Origin: Cyanobacteria bacterium UBA11372
GTDB taxonomy: Bacteria > Cyanobacteriota > Cyanobacteriia > Cyanobacteriales > Aerosakkonemataceae
Direction of reading: 5' to 3'
Assembly: GCA_003486675.1 (NCBI GenBank)
Contig: DNGG01000458.1
Coordinates: 1 to 34,559 of the forward strand
DNA: 34,559 nt
Shown here piece by piece: positions 8,377-16,999 of the stretch. The notes under the pieces are model-generated. The model was not told where the DNA came from, ran no database searches, and worked only from the letters and a program-made list of their open reading frames with translations. The position numbers were made by a program, and so were the translations under genes. Position 1 is the stretch's first letter. Each line of letters begins with the position of its first letter.

Positions 8377-9597
8377 TTAATTAGTAAAGCTTAATTTTTG
8401 TAATAACTCCAAGGTTTGTTTAAGCATTTTCTCCTCTGAAAAATCTTTGACTCTTAATTGGGCATTTTGAGCCATGATTTGCATTAGATTATAATTGTGT
8501 AAAGCCCAACGGATTGCTTCTAGTAGATCGCAACTATCCCCCTTACGAATCAATAAACCGTGAACTTTATGTTCAATTACTTCGGGAATACCATCAGTAA
8601 TAGTTGTAACTACGGGTAAGCCATAAGCCATTGCTTCGAGTAATGCAAATGGTTGTCCTTCATAATAAGTAGGAAACACAAATAAGTCAGCCGCTTGTAA
8701 TAATCTCGGAATATCCGACCGATAACCCAAGCATAAAACCTGTTCTGTAATTTTATATTCTTTGAGTAAACTAAGCAAGGATTGTTTTTCTTCGCCATCT
8801 CCTACCCAAACAAATTTTAGCTCGGGAAATTCTTTCGTTAAATGAGGAATAGCCGGAATTAAAAAATCATGTCCTTTTTGCTTACTTAAACGCGCGACGG
8901 TGAGAGCAATTTTAGTATCCTCAGATAAGTTTAATTCTTTTCTAACTTGATAGCGTAGCTGGCTAATATCTTCAACTAATTCTGCTTTAATTTCAGCGCC
9001 ATTATAAATACAAGATACTTGTTCTTTAGGAATTTGAAATGATTGACTAATAGACTGACAATTACTCAGAGAAACTCCAACCCATTGCTGCTTTCTGTGA
9101 TGCGCCCAATGATATAATTTTAATTTAATTGTACTTAATGCTAGGGGATAGGGTACTAACTGAAAAACGACAAATGTTGGAATTTGTAAGAAACCACAAG
9201 CGAGAATACTTCCTAAGCCAAAATCAGGCCAGGGAAGAACAATCATAACAACATTGGGTTTAAGCTTAATTAACAAAAGTAGAGTTTTGAAAAAATGAGG
9301 TATTTTACTTAAATCAAATTTGACACGAGGAATAATTAACTCTTTCAAAATCGGCATTAAAGACTGATGCTTGTTACTGATTTCCAGAAAACTAGGAATA
9401 TCTGTTTCTGCAATACTTAAAGGGTAATAACTAATTCCCGCTTGAGTTAAATCTCCAATCAAAGAATTTATACCTTCAGTTGGAGGAAATGCTACATTAA
9501 CTTCCCATTTGGCTTGAGTAGCAGTTTTGGCAATTTTTAAGCTATATTCTTCGACTCCACCACGTTTAGTTGAGGGAATAATTATTAATGCTTTCAT
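8377..9597 (-). CDS. Glycosyltransferase family 4 (GT-B)
   Basis: 406 residues. N-terminal glycine-rich loop STKRGGVEEYSLKIA (9-23), a linker motif ALTVARLSKQKGHDFLIPA (231-249), and the GT4 donor-site E-x7-E with Glu313 and Glu321 in EGQPFALLEAMAYGLPVV (313-330). Retaining nucleotide-sugar transferase, cytosolic or membrane-associated; substrate unknown. One base separates its stop from the ATG of the following GT2 gene, while about 90 AT-rich bases separate it from the upstream GT2 gene. Confidence 0.9.
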   Translation of the reverse strand: MKALIIIPSTKRGGVEEYSLKIAKTATQAKWEVNVAFPPTEGINSLIGDLTQAGISYYPLSIAETDIPSFLEISNKHQSLMPILKELIIPRVKFDLSKIPHFFKTLLLLIKLKPNVVMIVLPWPDFGLGSILACGFLQIPTFVVFQLVPYPLALSTIKLKLYHWAHHRKQQWVGVSLSNCQSISQSFQIPKEQVSCIYNGAEIKAELVEDISQLRYQVRKELNLSEDTKIALTVARLSKQKGHDFLIPAIPHLTKEFPELKFVWVGDGEEKQSLLSLLKEYKITEQVLCLGYRSDIPRLLQAADLFVFPTYYEGQPFALLEAMAYGLPVVTTITDGIPEVIEHKVHGLLIRKGDSCDLLEAIRWALHNYNLMQIMAQNAQLRVKDFSEEKMLKQTLELLQKLSFTN

Positions 9598-9688
9598 GTA
9601 TTTTGAGAAAGATCTTGGTAAGTAAAATTAAAAACGCGATTATTTGGCTCAATAGTAGCTTGGGAATCTGATGGTTATCGCATATAGA

Positions 9689-10534
9689 TTAGATTGAGTG
9701 AAAAGCCTTAAGCTTTCCAAGTATATAAAAAAGTCGATATGCTGGACTCAAAACGATCCACTTCATATCGCTATTGCTTTTCAAGATAAATTTGATATCT
9801 TCCTTGACTAAATAATACCATGCGATCGCAGTATTAATCATATTTTTATCGCCACCGTAAAGCTGTTTGTAAGCCCGATGTTCGTTATAAGACCGTAAGT
9901 AAACTTTTGAAAAAGATTCATTATGGGAATGGTAAACAGTTGCTTGGGGTTCATAGATAATTTTATATCCAAGGCGAAGTACATTAGCAGCCCATTCTTG
10001 ATCCTCAGCATAGGATAGAGTTGCATGAAATGGTTGGATTTCCCATATACTGCGACGTACTGCTGAGTTGGAATTAGAAAAGCAGAAGTTTGCAGGATCT
10101 TTTGCATCATTTTGCACTCGAATGCTGTCGCCATAGTATGATAAGTAGTCTCTCTGTACTGGAGGCCAAGCATCTAAATGCGGTAGCTGTCTGCCATAGG
10201 TAGCTGCCACATTCGCATCGTTAAATGGTTTTACTAGCATCTCCAGCCAATCTGTATCTTTGGGAAATGCATGAGCGCTTAGAGAAATAACAACATCTCC
10301 TTTGGCTGCCTCGAAGCCAATGTTTAAAGATTTTCCATAAGTGAAATCTTCGCTCTTAATCTGGAGCAAGTTAATGTTTTGCCATTGGCGCACAATTTCT
10401 ACTGTTTGATCGGTAGAGCCAGAGTCAACGACAATAATATCATAGGGTTGAAGAGTTTGACTTTTGATAATATTAAGAGTCTTAGCGATCGCTGCTTCTT
10501 CATTCTTTGTTCTGATTAGGATAGAAACTTTCAT
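9689..10534 (-). CDS. Glycosyltransferase family 2, rhamnosyltransferase-like
   Basis: 281 residues, ATG start. Begins directly with MKVSILIRTKNE (1-12), then VDSGSTDQT (36-44) for nucleotide binding. In place of a DxD motif it has LSAHAFPKD (85-93), the form seen in a GT2 subgroup often annotated as rhamnosyltransferases (RfbF-like). An acidic pair follows in YAEDQEW. The C-terminal part has RSYNEHRAYKQLYGG. It is likely an inverting cytosolic transferase acting on the lipid-linked glycan; the rhamnosyl donor is only a suggestion from subgroup resemblance. No rml genes for dTDP-rhamnose synthesis are in the window. It stands alone, with 45 bases upstream and 91 downstream. Confidence 0.86.
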   Translation of the reverse strand: MKVSILIRTKNEEAAIAKTLNIIKSQTLQPYDIIVVDSGSTDQTVEIVRQWQNINLLQIKSEDFTYGKSLNIGFEAAKGDVVISLSAHAFPKDTDWLEMLVKPFNDANVAATYGRQLPHLDAWPPVQRDYLSYYGDSIRVQNDAKDPANFCFSNSNSAVRRSIWEIQPFHATLSYAEDQEWAANVLRLGYKIIYEPQATVYHSHNESFSKVYLRSYNEHRAYKQLYGGDKNMINTAIAWYYLVKEDIKFILKSNSDMKWIVLSPAYRLFYILGKLKAFHSI

Positions 10535-10579
10535 GGTTCTAGCTATTTTATTAGCAATAATCTAGTACTTGTCAATTTT

Positions 10580-11575
10580 TTAACGAATCTCGACCAAAGC
10601 CGAGTTCAGCATTTTCCTTGCCTTTCTATATATGTCCCTTGATAGCACGAAAGGATATTGAATAGTTTTCAGCAATCGGAACAGTCTTGGATGCCTATAG
10701 GGGAAAAATGCTTGGTTAAGTTTTTTCCAAACCAGAGTATTTTTTATTTCTTGCTCAACCAAATATTTTTCTAACCAAGTTAGGTATTTGAATCGTCCAA
10801 CTTGTTCGGCTTCACGCCCTTTTCCTTCTCTCCATGCAGTTCGCCAGTAACTATCCGGATGCATTCGGTATCGATCCCAACACTCGCTAGAAACGTATAC
10901 AGGATATTTCAAAAAAACCTTCGAGTGGAAAACCATATCCTCATTGGCGTTTCTGAAGTCCTCTTCAAACCCTCCAAGAGCTTTAAATGTAGAACTGCGG
11001 ACTATCATACTGCACGAACAAGGATAAATGTTTCTATCTTGTAAATAGAGAAGAAGCTGCGTCGGTGGCGCGATAAGTTGATCGAATTTAATGCTAGTTA
11101 TTGTCATTGGATCTTGCTCGTTTTCCGCCAAAGAAAATATCGACCGGCAGGGGTTATCAGCAGACCAACTGAACCAAAACTGAGTTCTACCGTATAGCAT
11201 AGCAGCCTCTGGATACTGATCAATAATGTTTATTTGCTGTTCTAATTTATGTGGCAGCCAGACATCATCAGCATCGAGAAAAGCAATGTATTCTCCTTTA
11301 GCATGGCGAATACCTAGATTGCGAGTCGCGCTCATACCCCGATTTTGATGTTGTTCATGCTCTAGATAATAAACTTTTTCGGGATACTTCTGGGCATATT
11401 TTAAGGCTACCGAAGTGCTTTCATCGGTTGAGCCGTCATCTGCTAGAAAAAGTTCCCAGTTATCATAGGTTTGAGCGAATATACTTTCTATGGCCTCAAT
11501 GAAGAATTTTTCACCCGCATTAAAAAATATAATAATGCAAGAAACTAGCGGTTTTTTATTTGTCTGCTCAAGCAT
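10580..11575 (-). CDS. Glycosyltransferase family 2
   Basis: 331 residues from the ATG at 11575; the frame extends upstream to an ATG at 11614, but the inner start has a good ribosome site (GAGGTGG, 11586-11580) and overlaps the deacetylase stop by only eight bases (ATGCTTGA). GT2 features: KPLVSCIIIFFN near the N-terminus, LADDGSTDES, FLDADDVWLP (DxD), and a later acidic pair in NANEDMVFHS. The C-terminal region has YRMHPDSYWR, typical of this subgroup. It is strongly similar to the GT2 at 13373-14317, which lies two genes upstream in transcription, so a duplication around the deacetylase and methyltransferase genes is likely. Substrate unknown. Confidence 0.88.
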   Translation of the reverse strand: MLEQTNKKPLVSCIIIFFNAGEKFFIEAIESIFAQTYDNWELFLADDGSTDESTSVALKYAQKYPEKVYYLEHEQHQNRGMSATRNLGIRHAKGEYIAFLDADDVWLPHKLEQQINIIDQYPEAAMLYGRTQFWFSWSADNPCRSIFSLAENEQDPMTITSIKFDQLIAPPTQLLLYLQDRNIYPCSCSMIVRSSTFKALGGFEEDFRNANEDMVFHSKVFLKYPVYVSSECWDRYRMHPDSYWRTAWREGKGREAEQVGRFKYLTWLEKYLVEQEIKNTLVWKKLNQAFFPYRHPRLFRLLKTIQYPFVLSRDIYRKARKMLNSALVEIR

Positions 11576-12590
11576 AAAACCACCTCGATAGTTGTTTGGC
11601 AAATTGTTCTCCATTCCAGTTTTTTACGGCAAAGCGAGGCAATTGAAAGCGATCGCTTTTTTCCCAAGCACTATCCTCGACGGTAGAACAGGCAGAGTCA
11701 AACCCAAGACTTTGGGCTAGCTCAACTGTTTGAGCGGAGCGATTTCCAAAAGGATAGGAAAAACTCTTTATGGGATAATTGAGCAATTTTTCCAAGAAAA
11801 TTTTGCTCTCTTGAATCTCATTTAATTGAATGGGTTCTGAATGTTCGGCAAGACAAGGATGGGTAACTGTGTGTGCGCCAATTTCTATGAGATTGCCCGC
11901 TCCTAGAGCAATTAATTCTTCAGAAGATAGAGGACGATAGGATGGGGATGAACTCTGTTCGGAGTTACTCCAGGATTGGATATCTTGGAGGATGCGAAAC
12001 TGTTCTTTGTCCGAGAGCGATCGCATCTTATCCCAAACACAGTAAAAGAAAAATAGTCGAGAGTTTGGTTTTGCTTTCCAAGGCTCAAACTTACTATCTC
12101 GTAGATAATCTTCTTGACTATAATTAGCAGCTTGACCTACGTCCCATTGATGAATCTTGCCATCAATACTAAGACTTAGTTTTTCTGGTAACTTTGTCGG
12201 GTGTAGCAACAAACGCTCTAATTCATCCCACCAAAACTCACGCTCCCCTCCGATATAGCCAGTTGTGATAAAGATAGTTGCTGGTATACCATAGGACTCT
12301 AGTATTGGTTTGGCATGATAGAGATTATCTGCATAACCGTCGTCAAAGGTGACAACTACTGCTCTTTCTGGTATGTTGCCATCCTGATGCGCTTGAACGA
12401 ATTGTTTGAGGCTAATGGGATGGGCATATTTAGTTAACACTTCTAGTTGTTGGGCGAAGTTTTCTGGTGTGACACAAAGACACCAGGGATCAAAATCTAC
12501 TTTGACGATTCTGTGATACATCAATATAAGTGCTTTTTGGGCTGAGAATCGCTTTTGGATTTTTTCAACAGCATTCTTAAAGAGATTCAT
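11568..12590 (-). CDS. Polysaccharide deacetylase (NodB/CE4 family)
   Basis: 340 residues. CE4 motif 1 TFDDGYADN at 81-89 (Asp83 as likely base, Asp84 as metal ligand) and the metal-binding His pair in GAHTVTHP (His240, His244) are both present, so the enzyme looks active. It would remove N- or O-acetyl groups from a sugar, metal-dependently. There is no signal peptide or membrane segment, which suggests action on a cytosolic, perhaps lipid-linked, intermediate. Between the two motifs is an insertion of about 100 residues holding DELERLLL and aromatic-rich segments, as in a known long CE4 subgroup found in glycan loci. Its ATG overlaps the methyltransferase stop by four bases (ATGA), and its stop overlaps the next GT2 start by eight, so the three genes look translationally coupled. 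Confidence 0.9.
   Translation of the reverse strand: MNLFKNAVEKIQKRFSAQKALILMYHRIVKVDFDPWCLCVTPENFAQQLEVLTKYAHPISLKQFVQAHQDGNIPERAVVVTFDDGYADNLYHAKPILESYGIPATIFITTGYIGGEREFWWDELERLLLHPTKLPEKLSLSIDGKIHQWDVGQAANYSQEDYLRDSKFEPWKAKPNSRLFFFYCVWDKMRSLSDKEQFRILQDIQSWSNSEQSSSPSYRPLSSEELIALGAGNLIEIGAHTVTHPCLAEHSEPIQLNEIQESKIFLEKLLNYPIKSFSYPFGNRSAQTVELAQSLGFDSACSTVEDSAWEKSDRFQLPRFAVKNWNGEQFAKQLSRWFYA
11580..11586 (-). promoter_or_regulatory. Ribosome binding site deciding the GT2 start at 11575
   Basis: GAGGTGG on the minus strand, with its AGG core seven bases from the ATG at 11575. It lies inside the end of the deacetylase gene and favours this start over the ATG at 11614. Confidence 0.65.
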
Positions 12591-13339
12591 GTTAATGCCT
12601 TGGGTTTTACTGCCCGAATGGTAATTGCCACTGGATAGCTAGGATCGCAATAATCTAACTCATCAGTTCGGATTTCTTGGGTACTCAACCCTTGTATAAA
12701 TGCTGTGGCTGACAAGACATTACCAAAACTTTCAATCTCAATATTTTCGGGGGGAAAGACTTCTTCAAACATTCGTTTTGCCGATAGAGTTGTGAAATTC
12801 CAGCACCAACATTTACTCCAATCACTATCGTTTAATGAGGTAATGCCAGGAATAGTAACGAGCAAAACACCACCGGGTTTCAGAATTCGATAGGCAGTTT
12901 TGATTGCCAGCCGCACTTCATATATTAGCTGAAGAGTTTGCACTAAGATAAAGCAATCAAAAGTATCGGAGGGAATCTGAGGAGCATCAGTTAAATCCCC
13001 TACAATTGTTGCTTCTGGGTTCCCTTCTTCGACGTGAAGTACATCACTTTGAGTTACGTTTGCGCCGCCAAATTTGTAAGTGTAGTAGGAGTCGCCAATT
13101 GCCAGCACGCGCCCGCGAACATCTTGAGAATGGCGGGACAAAAAGTTCTCGATGTAGTAGCGATCGATCGGCACTCCGCGATCCAAGCCCCAATTTGAGC
13201 TAATCGGTGTTGTGCGTCGCAAATCGCCCCATCGCACCATTCCCAAAGGTGGGCGGAGGCTATAAGCGTGCAATTTAGTTTTGAGCCATTGGTAGGCAGT
13301 GTCTGGCAATGTCCGCTTTGCTATTTGATCTAAATTCAC
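12587..13339 (-). CDS. SAM-dependent methyltransferase (class I, type 11-like)
   Basis: 250 residues with a GTG start, supported by AGGAG (13353-13349) nine bases upstream. SAM-fold elements: motif I GRVLAIGDSYYTYKFGG (76-92), which lacks the usual GxGxG; an acidic strand in SDVLHVEEGNP (98-108); GDLTDAP (114-120); DTFDCFILVQTLQLI (125-139); and LKPGGVLLVTIPG (153-165). The N-terminal GLDRGVPIDRYYIENFL (51-67) is typical of a methyltransferase subfamily found beside deacetylases and GT2 genes in surface-glycan loci. It probably methylates a sugar or a chain end, but that is inference. It is the first gene of a coupled set with the deacetylase and the following GT2. Confidence 0.86.
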   Translation of the reverse strand: MNLDQIAKRTLPDTAYQWLKTKLHAYSLRPPLGMVRWGDLRRTTPISSNWGLDRGVPIDRYYIENFLSRHSQDVRGRVLAIGDSYYTYKFGGANVTQSDVLHVEEGNPEATIVGDLTDAPQIPSDTFDCFILVQTLQLIYEVRLAIKTAYRILKPGGVLLVTIPGITSLNDSDWSKCWCWNFTTLSAKRMFEEVFPPENIEIESFGNVLSATAFIQGLSTQEIRTDELDYCDPSYPVAITIRAVKPKALT

Positions 13340-13348
13340 GCTAAAAAT

Positions 13349-13353
13349 CTCCT
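13349..13353 (-). promoter_or_regulatory. Ribosome binding site for the GTG-started methyltransferase
   Basis: AGGAG on the minus strand, nine bases before the GTG at 13339. It supports this non-ATG start. Confidence 0.6.
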
Positions 13354-13372
13354 AATAATTAATTGATGCAAC

Positions 13373-14317
13373 CTAATATTTTGGGATCAACGATTTCACT
13401 AACCCTCGTATTCGCCCAATCGAACGCTCAGTCAGTTTTTTGATCTTAAACAATGTGGGATTGCGATAGGCCAATAATGCATTGTTAAGTGCCTTCCAGA
13501 CTTGAGCGTCTTGGATTTTATCAGCAGATAAATAATTTTCAAGCCAGTTCAAGAAAAACTGACGAACAATCTGGTATTTTCCAGATTTGTTGACAACTGA
13601 ACCGCAAGAATCTGGGTGTAACCGATATTTATCCCAACACTCACCTGAAACAAGAACGGGATATTGAAGATAAAGCTTAGCAAAAAAAGCTTGATCTTCG
13701 TATAACTGGTAGATCCCCTGGAAGCCCGCCTCAAATCCGCCCAGACGTTCGATACTTTCCCGTCGTAACATAATATCAGAAGGTGGTGGGGGCGTAGCAT
13801 GTCCCAATGGATAGCATTGCGTTAAAAGCGTTGGCGGGTGATAGATTTGGGGTGCAAGATAGGCATCGGGAATGTAGTCTTTTTGAATGTCATCAGGGTT
13901 GCCTGTCCAGCTTAACCAATATTTACTGCGCCCATAAACCATCGCCACATCAGGCTCGGATTCTATGATTTCAACCTGCCGATCTAATTTTTGGGGCAAC
14001 CAGACATCATCTGCATCCAGAAAAGCGATGTATTGACCTTTGGCGTTACGAATGCCTAAGTTGCGAGTCGCACTCATGCCACGATTTTGATGGTTTTCGT
14101 GTTCAAGATAGCGCACTTTGTCGGGGTATTTTTGAGCATAGGCTTGAGCAATAGCAGTAGTGCGATCGCTTGAGCCGTCATCGGCTAGTAATAGTTCCCA
14201 GTTGTCATAGGTTTGAGCAAATACGCTTTCAATGGCTTCCTCAAAAAACTTCTCACCATTGAAAAAGATAATGATACAAGAAACTAGGGGTTTGTTCATC
14301 AGGGCATCCTTACTCAT
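13373..14317 (-). CDS. Glycosyltransferase family 2
   Basis: 314 residues from the ATG at 14317; an inner ATG at 14299 preceded by AAGGA is an equal alternative. GT2 features: KPLVSCIIIFFNGEKFF, LADDGSSDRT, FLDADDVWLP (DxD), and YEDQAFFAK as the acidic pair. A C-terminal YRLHPDSCGSV matches the subgroup. It shares long identical blocks with the GT2 at 10580-11575, for example QNRGMSATRNLGIR and YIAFLDADDVWLP, so the two are paralogues; a one-residue indel (FFNAGEKFF here FFNGEKFF) separates them early on. It ends 33 bases before the methyltransferase start. Substrate unknown. Confidence 0.88.
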   Translation of the reverse strand: MSKDALMNKPLVSCIIIFFNGEKFFEEAIESVFAQTYDNWELLLADDGSSDRTTAIAQAYAQKYPDKVRYLEHENHQNRGMSATRNLGIRNAKGQYIAFLDADDVWLPQKLDRQVEIIESEPDVAMVYGRSKYWLSWTGNPDDIQKDYIPDAYLAPQIYHPPTLLTQCYPLGHATPPPPSDIMLRRESIERLGGFEAGFQGIYQLYEDQAFFAKLYLQYPVLVSGECWDKYRLHPDSCGSVVNKSGKYQIVRQFFLNWLENYLSADKIQDAQVWKALNNALLAYRNPTLFKIKKLTERSIGRIRGLVKSLIPKY

Positions 14318-14338
14318 TACTTGCTCAAAAACATTTTC

Positions 14339-15364
14339 TCAACCATTCAGGATTGCACGGAAATTGCTTTTTAATTGCCTAAGTATTAATTGTTTCCCCA
14401 TCCGCAAAATCAGGGGTATTAAACTCCGAATGACTTTTAAGGAACGACTACACTTTAGGGCTTCTTGAATTTGAATGGTTGCCGCAGCTAAATCTCCTCG
14501 ATCGAGCATTTGGGGGATGGTGTATCCAATCGCGTCTAATGCCCAGTTTACTCTCGCTTGATTGACGAGTTGGCTAGCATTTGTTTGGGGCAGATAGGGT
14601 TGAAAAATCTCAATTGCCCGACGCACGTCCCGCATGTTTTCACCTGTACGCATGTGACGTCCGCTACTGGAATTGGAGTGCATTCGGTATAGCGCTAGCG
14701 GCTCCACTTCGTACCAAACTGGGTAGTTTGCGGCGATGCGTACCCACATTTCCCAATCCTCACACCAGGATAAACGATTATCAAACCCACCAAGCTTTTC
14801 GTATACCTCGCGCCGCACAACAATTGAAGGGGTTTGAATGCGCTGTTCAACTGCGATTCGCTCTAACCAATTACTGAGAATGCCACTTTCTTGTTGCTCC
14901 AACCAGGTGGGATTTTGCCAATGACTTTGCTCATCCATCAAAATCTGACGACAGAAGGCAGCGCCTATTTCTGGCTTTTGCTCGAATGCTTGTTGCAGCT
15001 TACGGTAAAAGCCAGGGCGGACGCAGTCGTCACCGTGCAGAAGATGAATTAGGTGTCCGCGCGATCGCTCTAAACAAGTTTGAAAATTCTTGACATGACC
15101 GACATTTTGTGCTTGCCGATAGAACCCCACACGCCCCCCTCCTAATTCTTCAACCACCGCCGCTGGATCGTCCTGGGTTGAGCGATCGTCAACTACTTCA
15201 ATCTGCATCACTTCAGAACCAGGATCTTGGGCGAGAACGCTAGCCAGTGTTTGGCGCAGATACTTGGCACAATTATAGGTGGGAATCATCACCGACCAGA
15301 GGGGGCGAGATACCCCCTCTGGGACGGGTGGAAGCGTTGCGCAATAGGGATGTTGTTCGTTCAT
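14339..15364 (-). CDS. Glycosyltransferase family 2
   Basis: 341 residues from the ATG at 15364. The frame is open 20 residues further upstream (to 15424), but the inner ATG gives the same MNEQHP start as its paralogue at 18354-19418 and overlaps the GT-C stop by four bases (ATGA), the usual coupling arrangement. GT2 features: PLWSVMIPTYNCAKYLRQTL, VVDDRSTQDDP for nucleotide binding, LLHGDDCVRPGF where GDD stands for the DxD motif, and WCEDWEMWVRI as the acidic pair. Over the first 115 residues I count 97 identical to the paralogue. Likely a cytosolic inverting transferase; donor unknown. Base composition is richer in G+C than the neighbouring AT-rich genes. Confidence 0.88.
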   Translation of the reverse strand: MNEQHPYCATLPPVPEGVSRPLWSVMIPTYNCAKYLRQTLASVLAQDPGSEVMQIEVVDDRSTQDDPAAVVEELGGGRVGFYRQAQNVGHVKNFQTCLERSRGHLIHLLHGDDCVRPGFYRKLQQAFEQKPEIGAAFCRQILMDEQSHWQNPTWLEQQESGILSNWLERIAVEQRIQTPSIVVRREVYEKLGGFDNRLSWCEDWEMWVRIAANYPVWYEVEPLALYRMHSNSSSGRHMRTGENMRDVRRAIEIFQPYLPQTNASQLVNQARVNWALDAIGYTIPQMLDRGDLAAATIQIQEALKCSRSLKVIRSLIPLILRMGKQLILRQLKSNFRAILNG

Positions 15365-16971
15365 TGCTTCTGGGGGAGGATGCGATAAATTAGCCAATCT
15401 GGGCTTTCTTGCTTCAGTTCGCAAGTGCGAGCGAGGTACTCGATGAATTTAGGAGTGTTCTTTTGCAACTTGTTTTTTTGCGGCTTGACAATGCCTAACC
15501 AATCTGCTCCCTTACTGCGAATTTGATCTAATAGGGAAATTAAAATTTTGTCATCTCCTGGGGGTATTTCATCCCACCATACGACATCGGGCCAAGCAGG
15601 TGGAAAAACCCACCCACGACGCTGGCTGTAGTAGATGGCAATCGGATTGCCAATTTCATTGGGTATGGTGGCAACAAGGTCGCCTGGTTGGCTGATTTGG
15701 CGCAGTGCTAATCCTAGTTTGTGGCTTTGCTCAGCGTAGGGGTGGTACATAATCCACAAATTGCGATGCCCAACTCCACCGATCATCAGCAGGATGGCTG
15801 CGATCGCTGCTAGTGCAGCTGGCGATCGCGCGCTTTGATGCGCGAAGGATGCGATTTTTGCCGAAAGCTTCGCTAACGCCAAAATCGCATGTCCTGCCAG
15901 TGCCGCCGCTGCTGGGTTAATCAAGTGAAAATTGTAGGGCTGATCGACAAGATGCTTCGCTCCAATGAAGTAATACATCGCCACCCCAAGCACCCACCAG
16001 TGAAACAACCACGGTGCTTTACCATAAGTGTCTTTTAATGGTTGCTCGGACTCAGAATTACCATTCCATTGGGGAGGGCGAAGCAGGATACCAACAAAAA
16101 CAAGGACAATTACAGGCTTTGTCCAGAGCCAGCTCTTAAAACTCTCATACACTTTTGGTAGGTAATATTGTTCGCTCAACCATTTAGCTAAGCCTTGATC
16201 CCAAAGCCAACTTCCGGCTCCGGCAAAGTGGTGTGGCGGATAAGTCAGGTAAAGATATCTCGCCCAGAGGTAGTAGGCAATAATTAACGCGAGGCTGCAT
16301 ACTGTCGCCATAGCGATTGTAATTAGCTTTTTCGGCTGCAATATTCGCTTGTAACCCTGGATGGCGAACATGGCATAAATCATGGGAAACCCGACAATTA
16401 AGCCAGTCAGTTTCGTTAAAATGCCCCAGGTAGCAATGCCAGTAGCAAGTAACAAATATTGCAGGCGTTCCGTTTTGCAGTAGGCAACTAAAAGCCAGCA
16501 GCTAGTTGTAACCAGGGCAACCATTGCGGGATCGGGGAGAAATTGACGTTCGATATAAATACTTCCAGGTAACAGCGCCATCACTGCCGCTCCCATCAGC
16601 GCGCGTTCTCGATCCCAAACAGAACTGATGAGTTTATAAAGCGCAAAGATACCCCACAAACCAAACATTACTGCTACAGAACGCCCAACCCAGTCATGTT
16701 GACCAACGAGAACATAGAGCAATGCAGCAATATAGCTAACAGTTTGAAACTCCCGTCCGTTATAACTAGGGCCTGGGCCATCCCAGCTAATCTCTGGGTA
16801 AAAGATATTCCAGTTGCGGCGGTAGAAGTTATCCGCCATCATCGCCGTGCTGGCTTCTCGCCAACTGAAATAATCTATGAAGGGTTGCTTAATTTGATCG
16901 AGGCGCAAAATTGCTGCGACGATCAGAATTGCTATTAGCAGATAAGATTGGGTTCGGGAAGATATTTTCAT
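15361..16971 (-). CDS. GT-C glycosyltransferase, ArnT/PMT (GT39)-like membrane protein
   Basis: 536 residues, ATG start. It begins with a hydrophobic segment, then a periplasmic loop with FSWREASTAMMADNFYRRNW (about 35-54), the position where GT39/ArnT enzymes hold their catalytic acid. About ten more membrane segments follow, then a soluble C-terminal part from about residue 420. RQFLPDPAMV after the third segment is another family-like element. Such enzymes use polyprenyl-phosphate sugars on the periplasmic face. It stands 28 bases after the GT4 gene and overlaps the next GT2 by four bases. The acceptor could be the exported glycan, lipid A or a protein; I cannot tell which. Confidence 0.8.
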   Translation of the reverse strand: MKISSRTQSYLLIAILIVAAILRLDQIKQPFIDYFSWREASTAMMADNFYRRNWNIFYPEISWDGPGPSYNGREFQTVSYIAALLYVLVGQHDWVGRSVAVMFGLWGIFALYKLISSVWDRERALMGAAVMALLPGSIYIERQFLPDPAMVALVTTSCWLLVAYCKTERLQYLLLATGIATWGILTKLTGLIVGFPMIYAMFAIQGYKRILQPKKLITIAMATVCSLALIIAYYLWARYLYLTYPPHHFAGAGSWLWDQGLAKWLSEQYYLPKVYESFKSWLWTKPVIVLVFVGILLRPPQWNGNSESEQPLKDTYGKAPWLFHWWVLGVAMYYFIGAKHLVDQPYNFHLINPAAAALAGHAILALAKLSAKIASFAHQSARSPAALAAIAAILLMIGGVGHRNLWIMYHPYAEQSHKLGLALRQISQPGDLVATIPNEIGNPIAIYYSQRRGWVFPPAWPDVVWWDEIPPGDDKILISLLDQIRSKGADWLGIVKPQKNKLQKNTPKFIEYLARTCELKQESPDWLIYRILPQKQ

Positions 16972-16999
16972 TCAGCTTGCTGCTACCTCCAAAGTTTCA

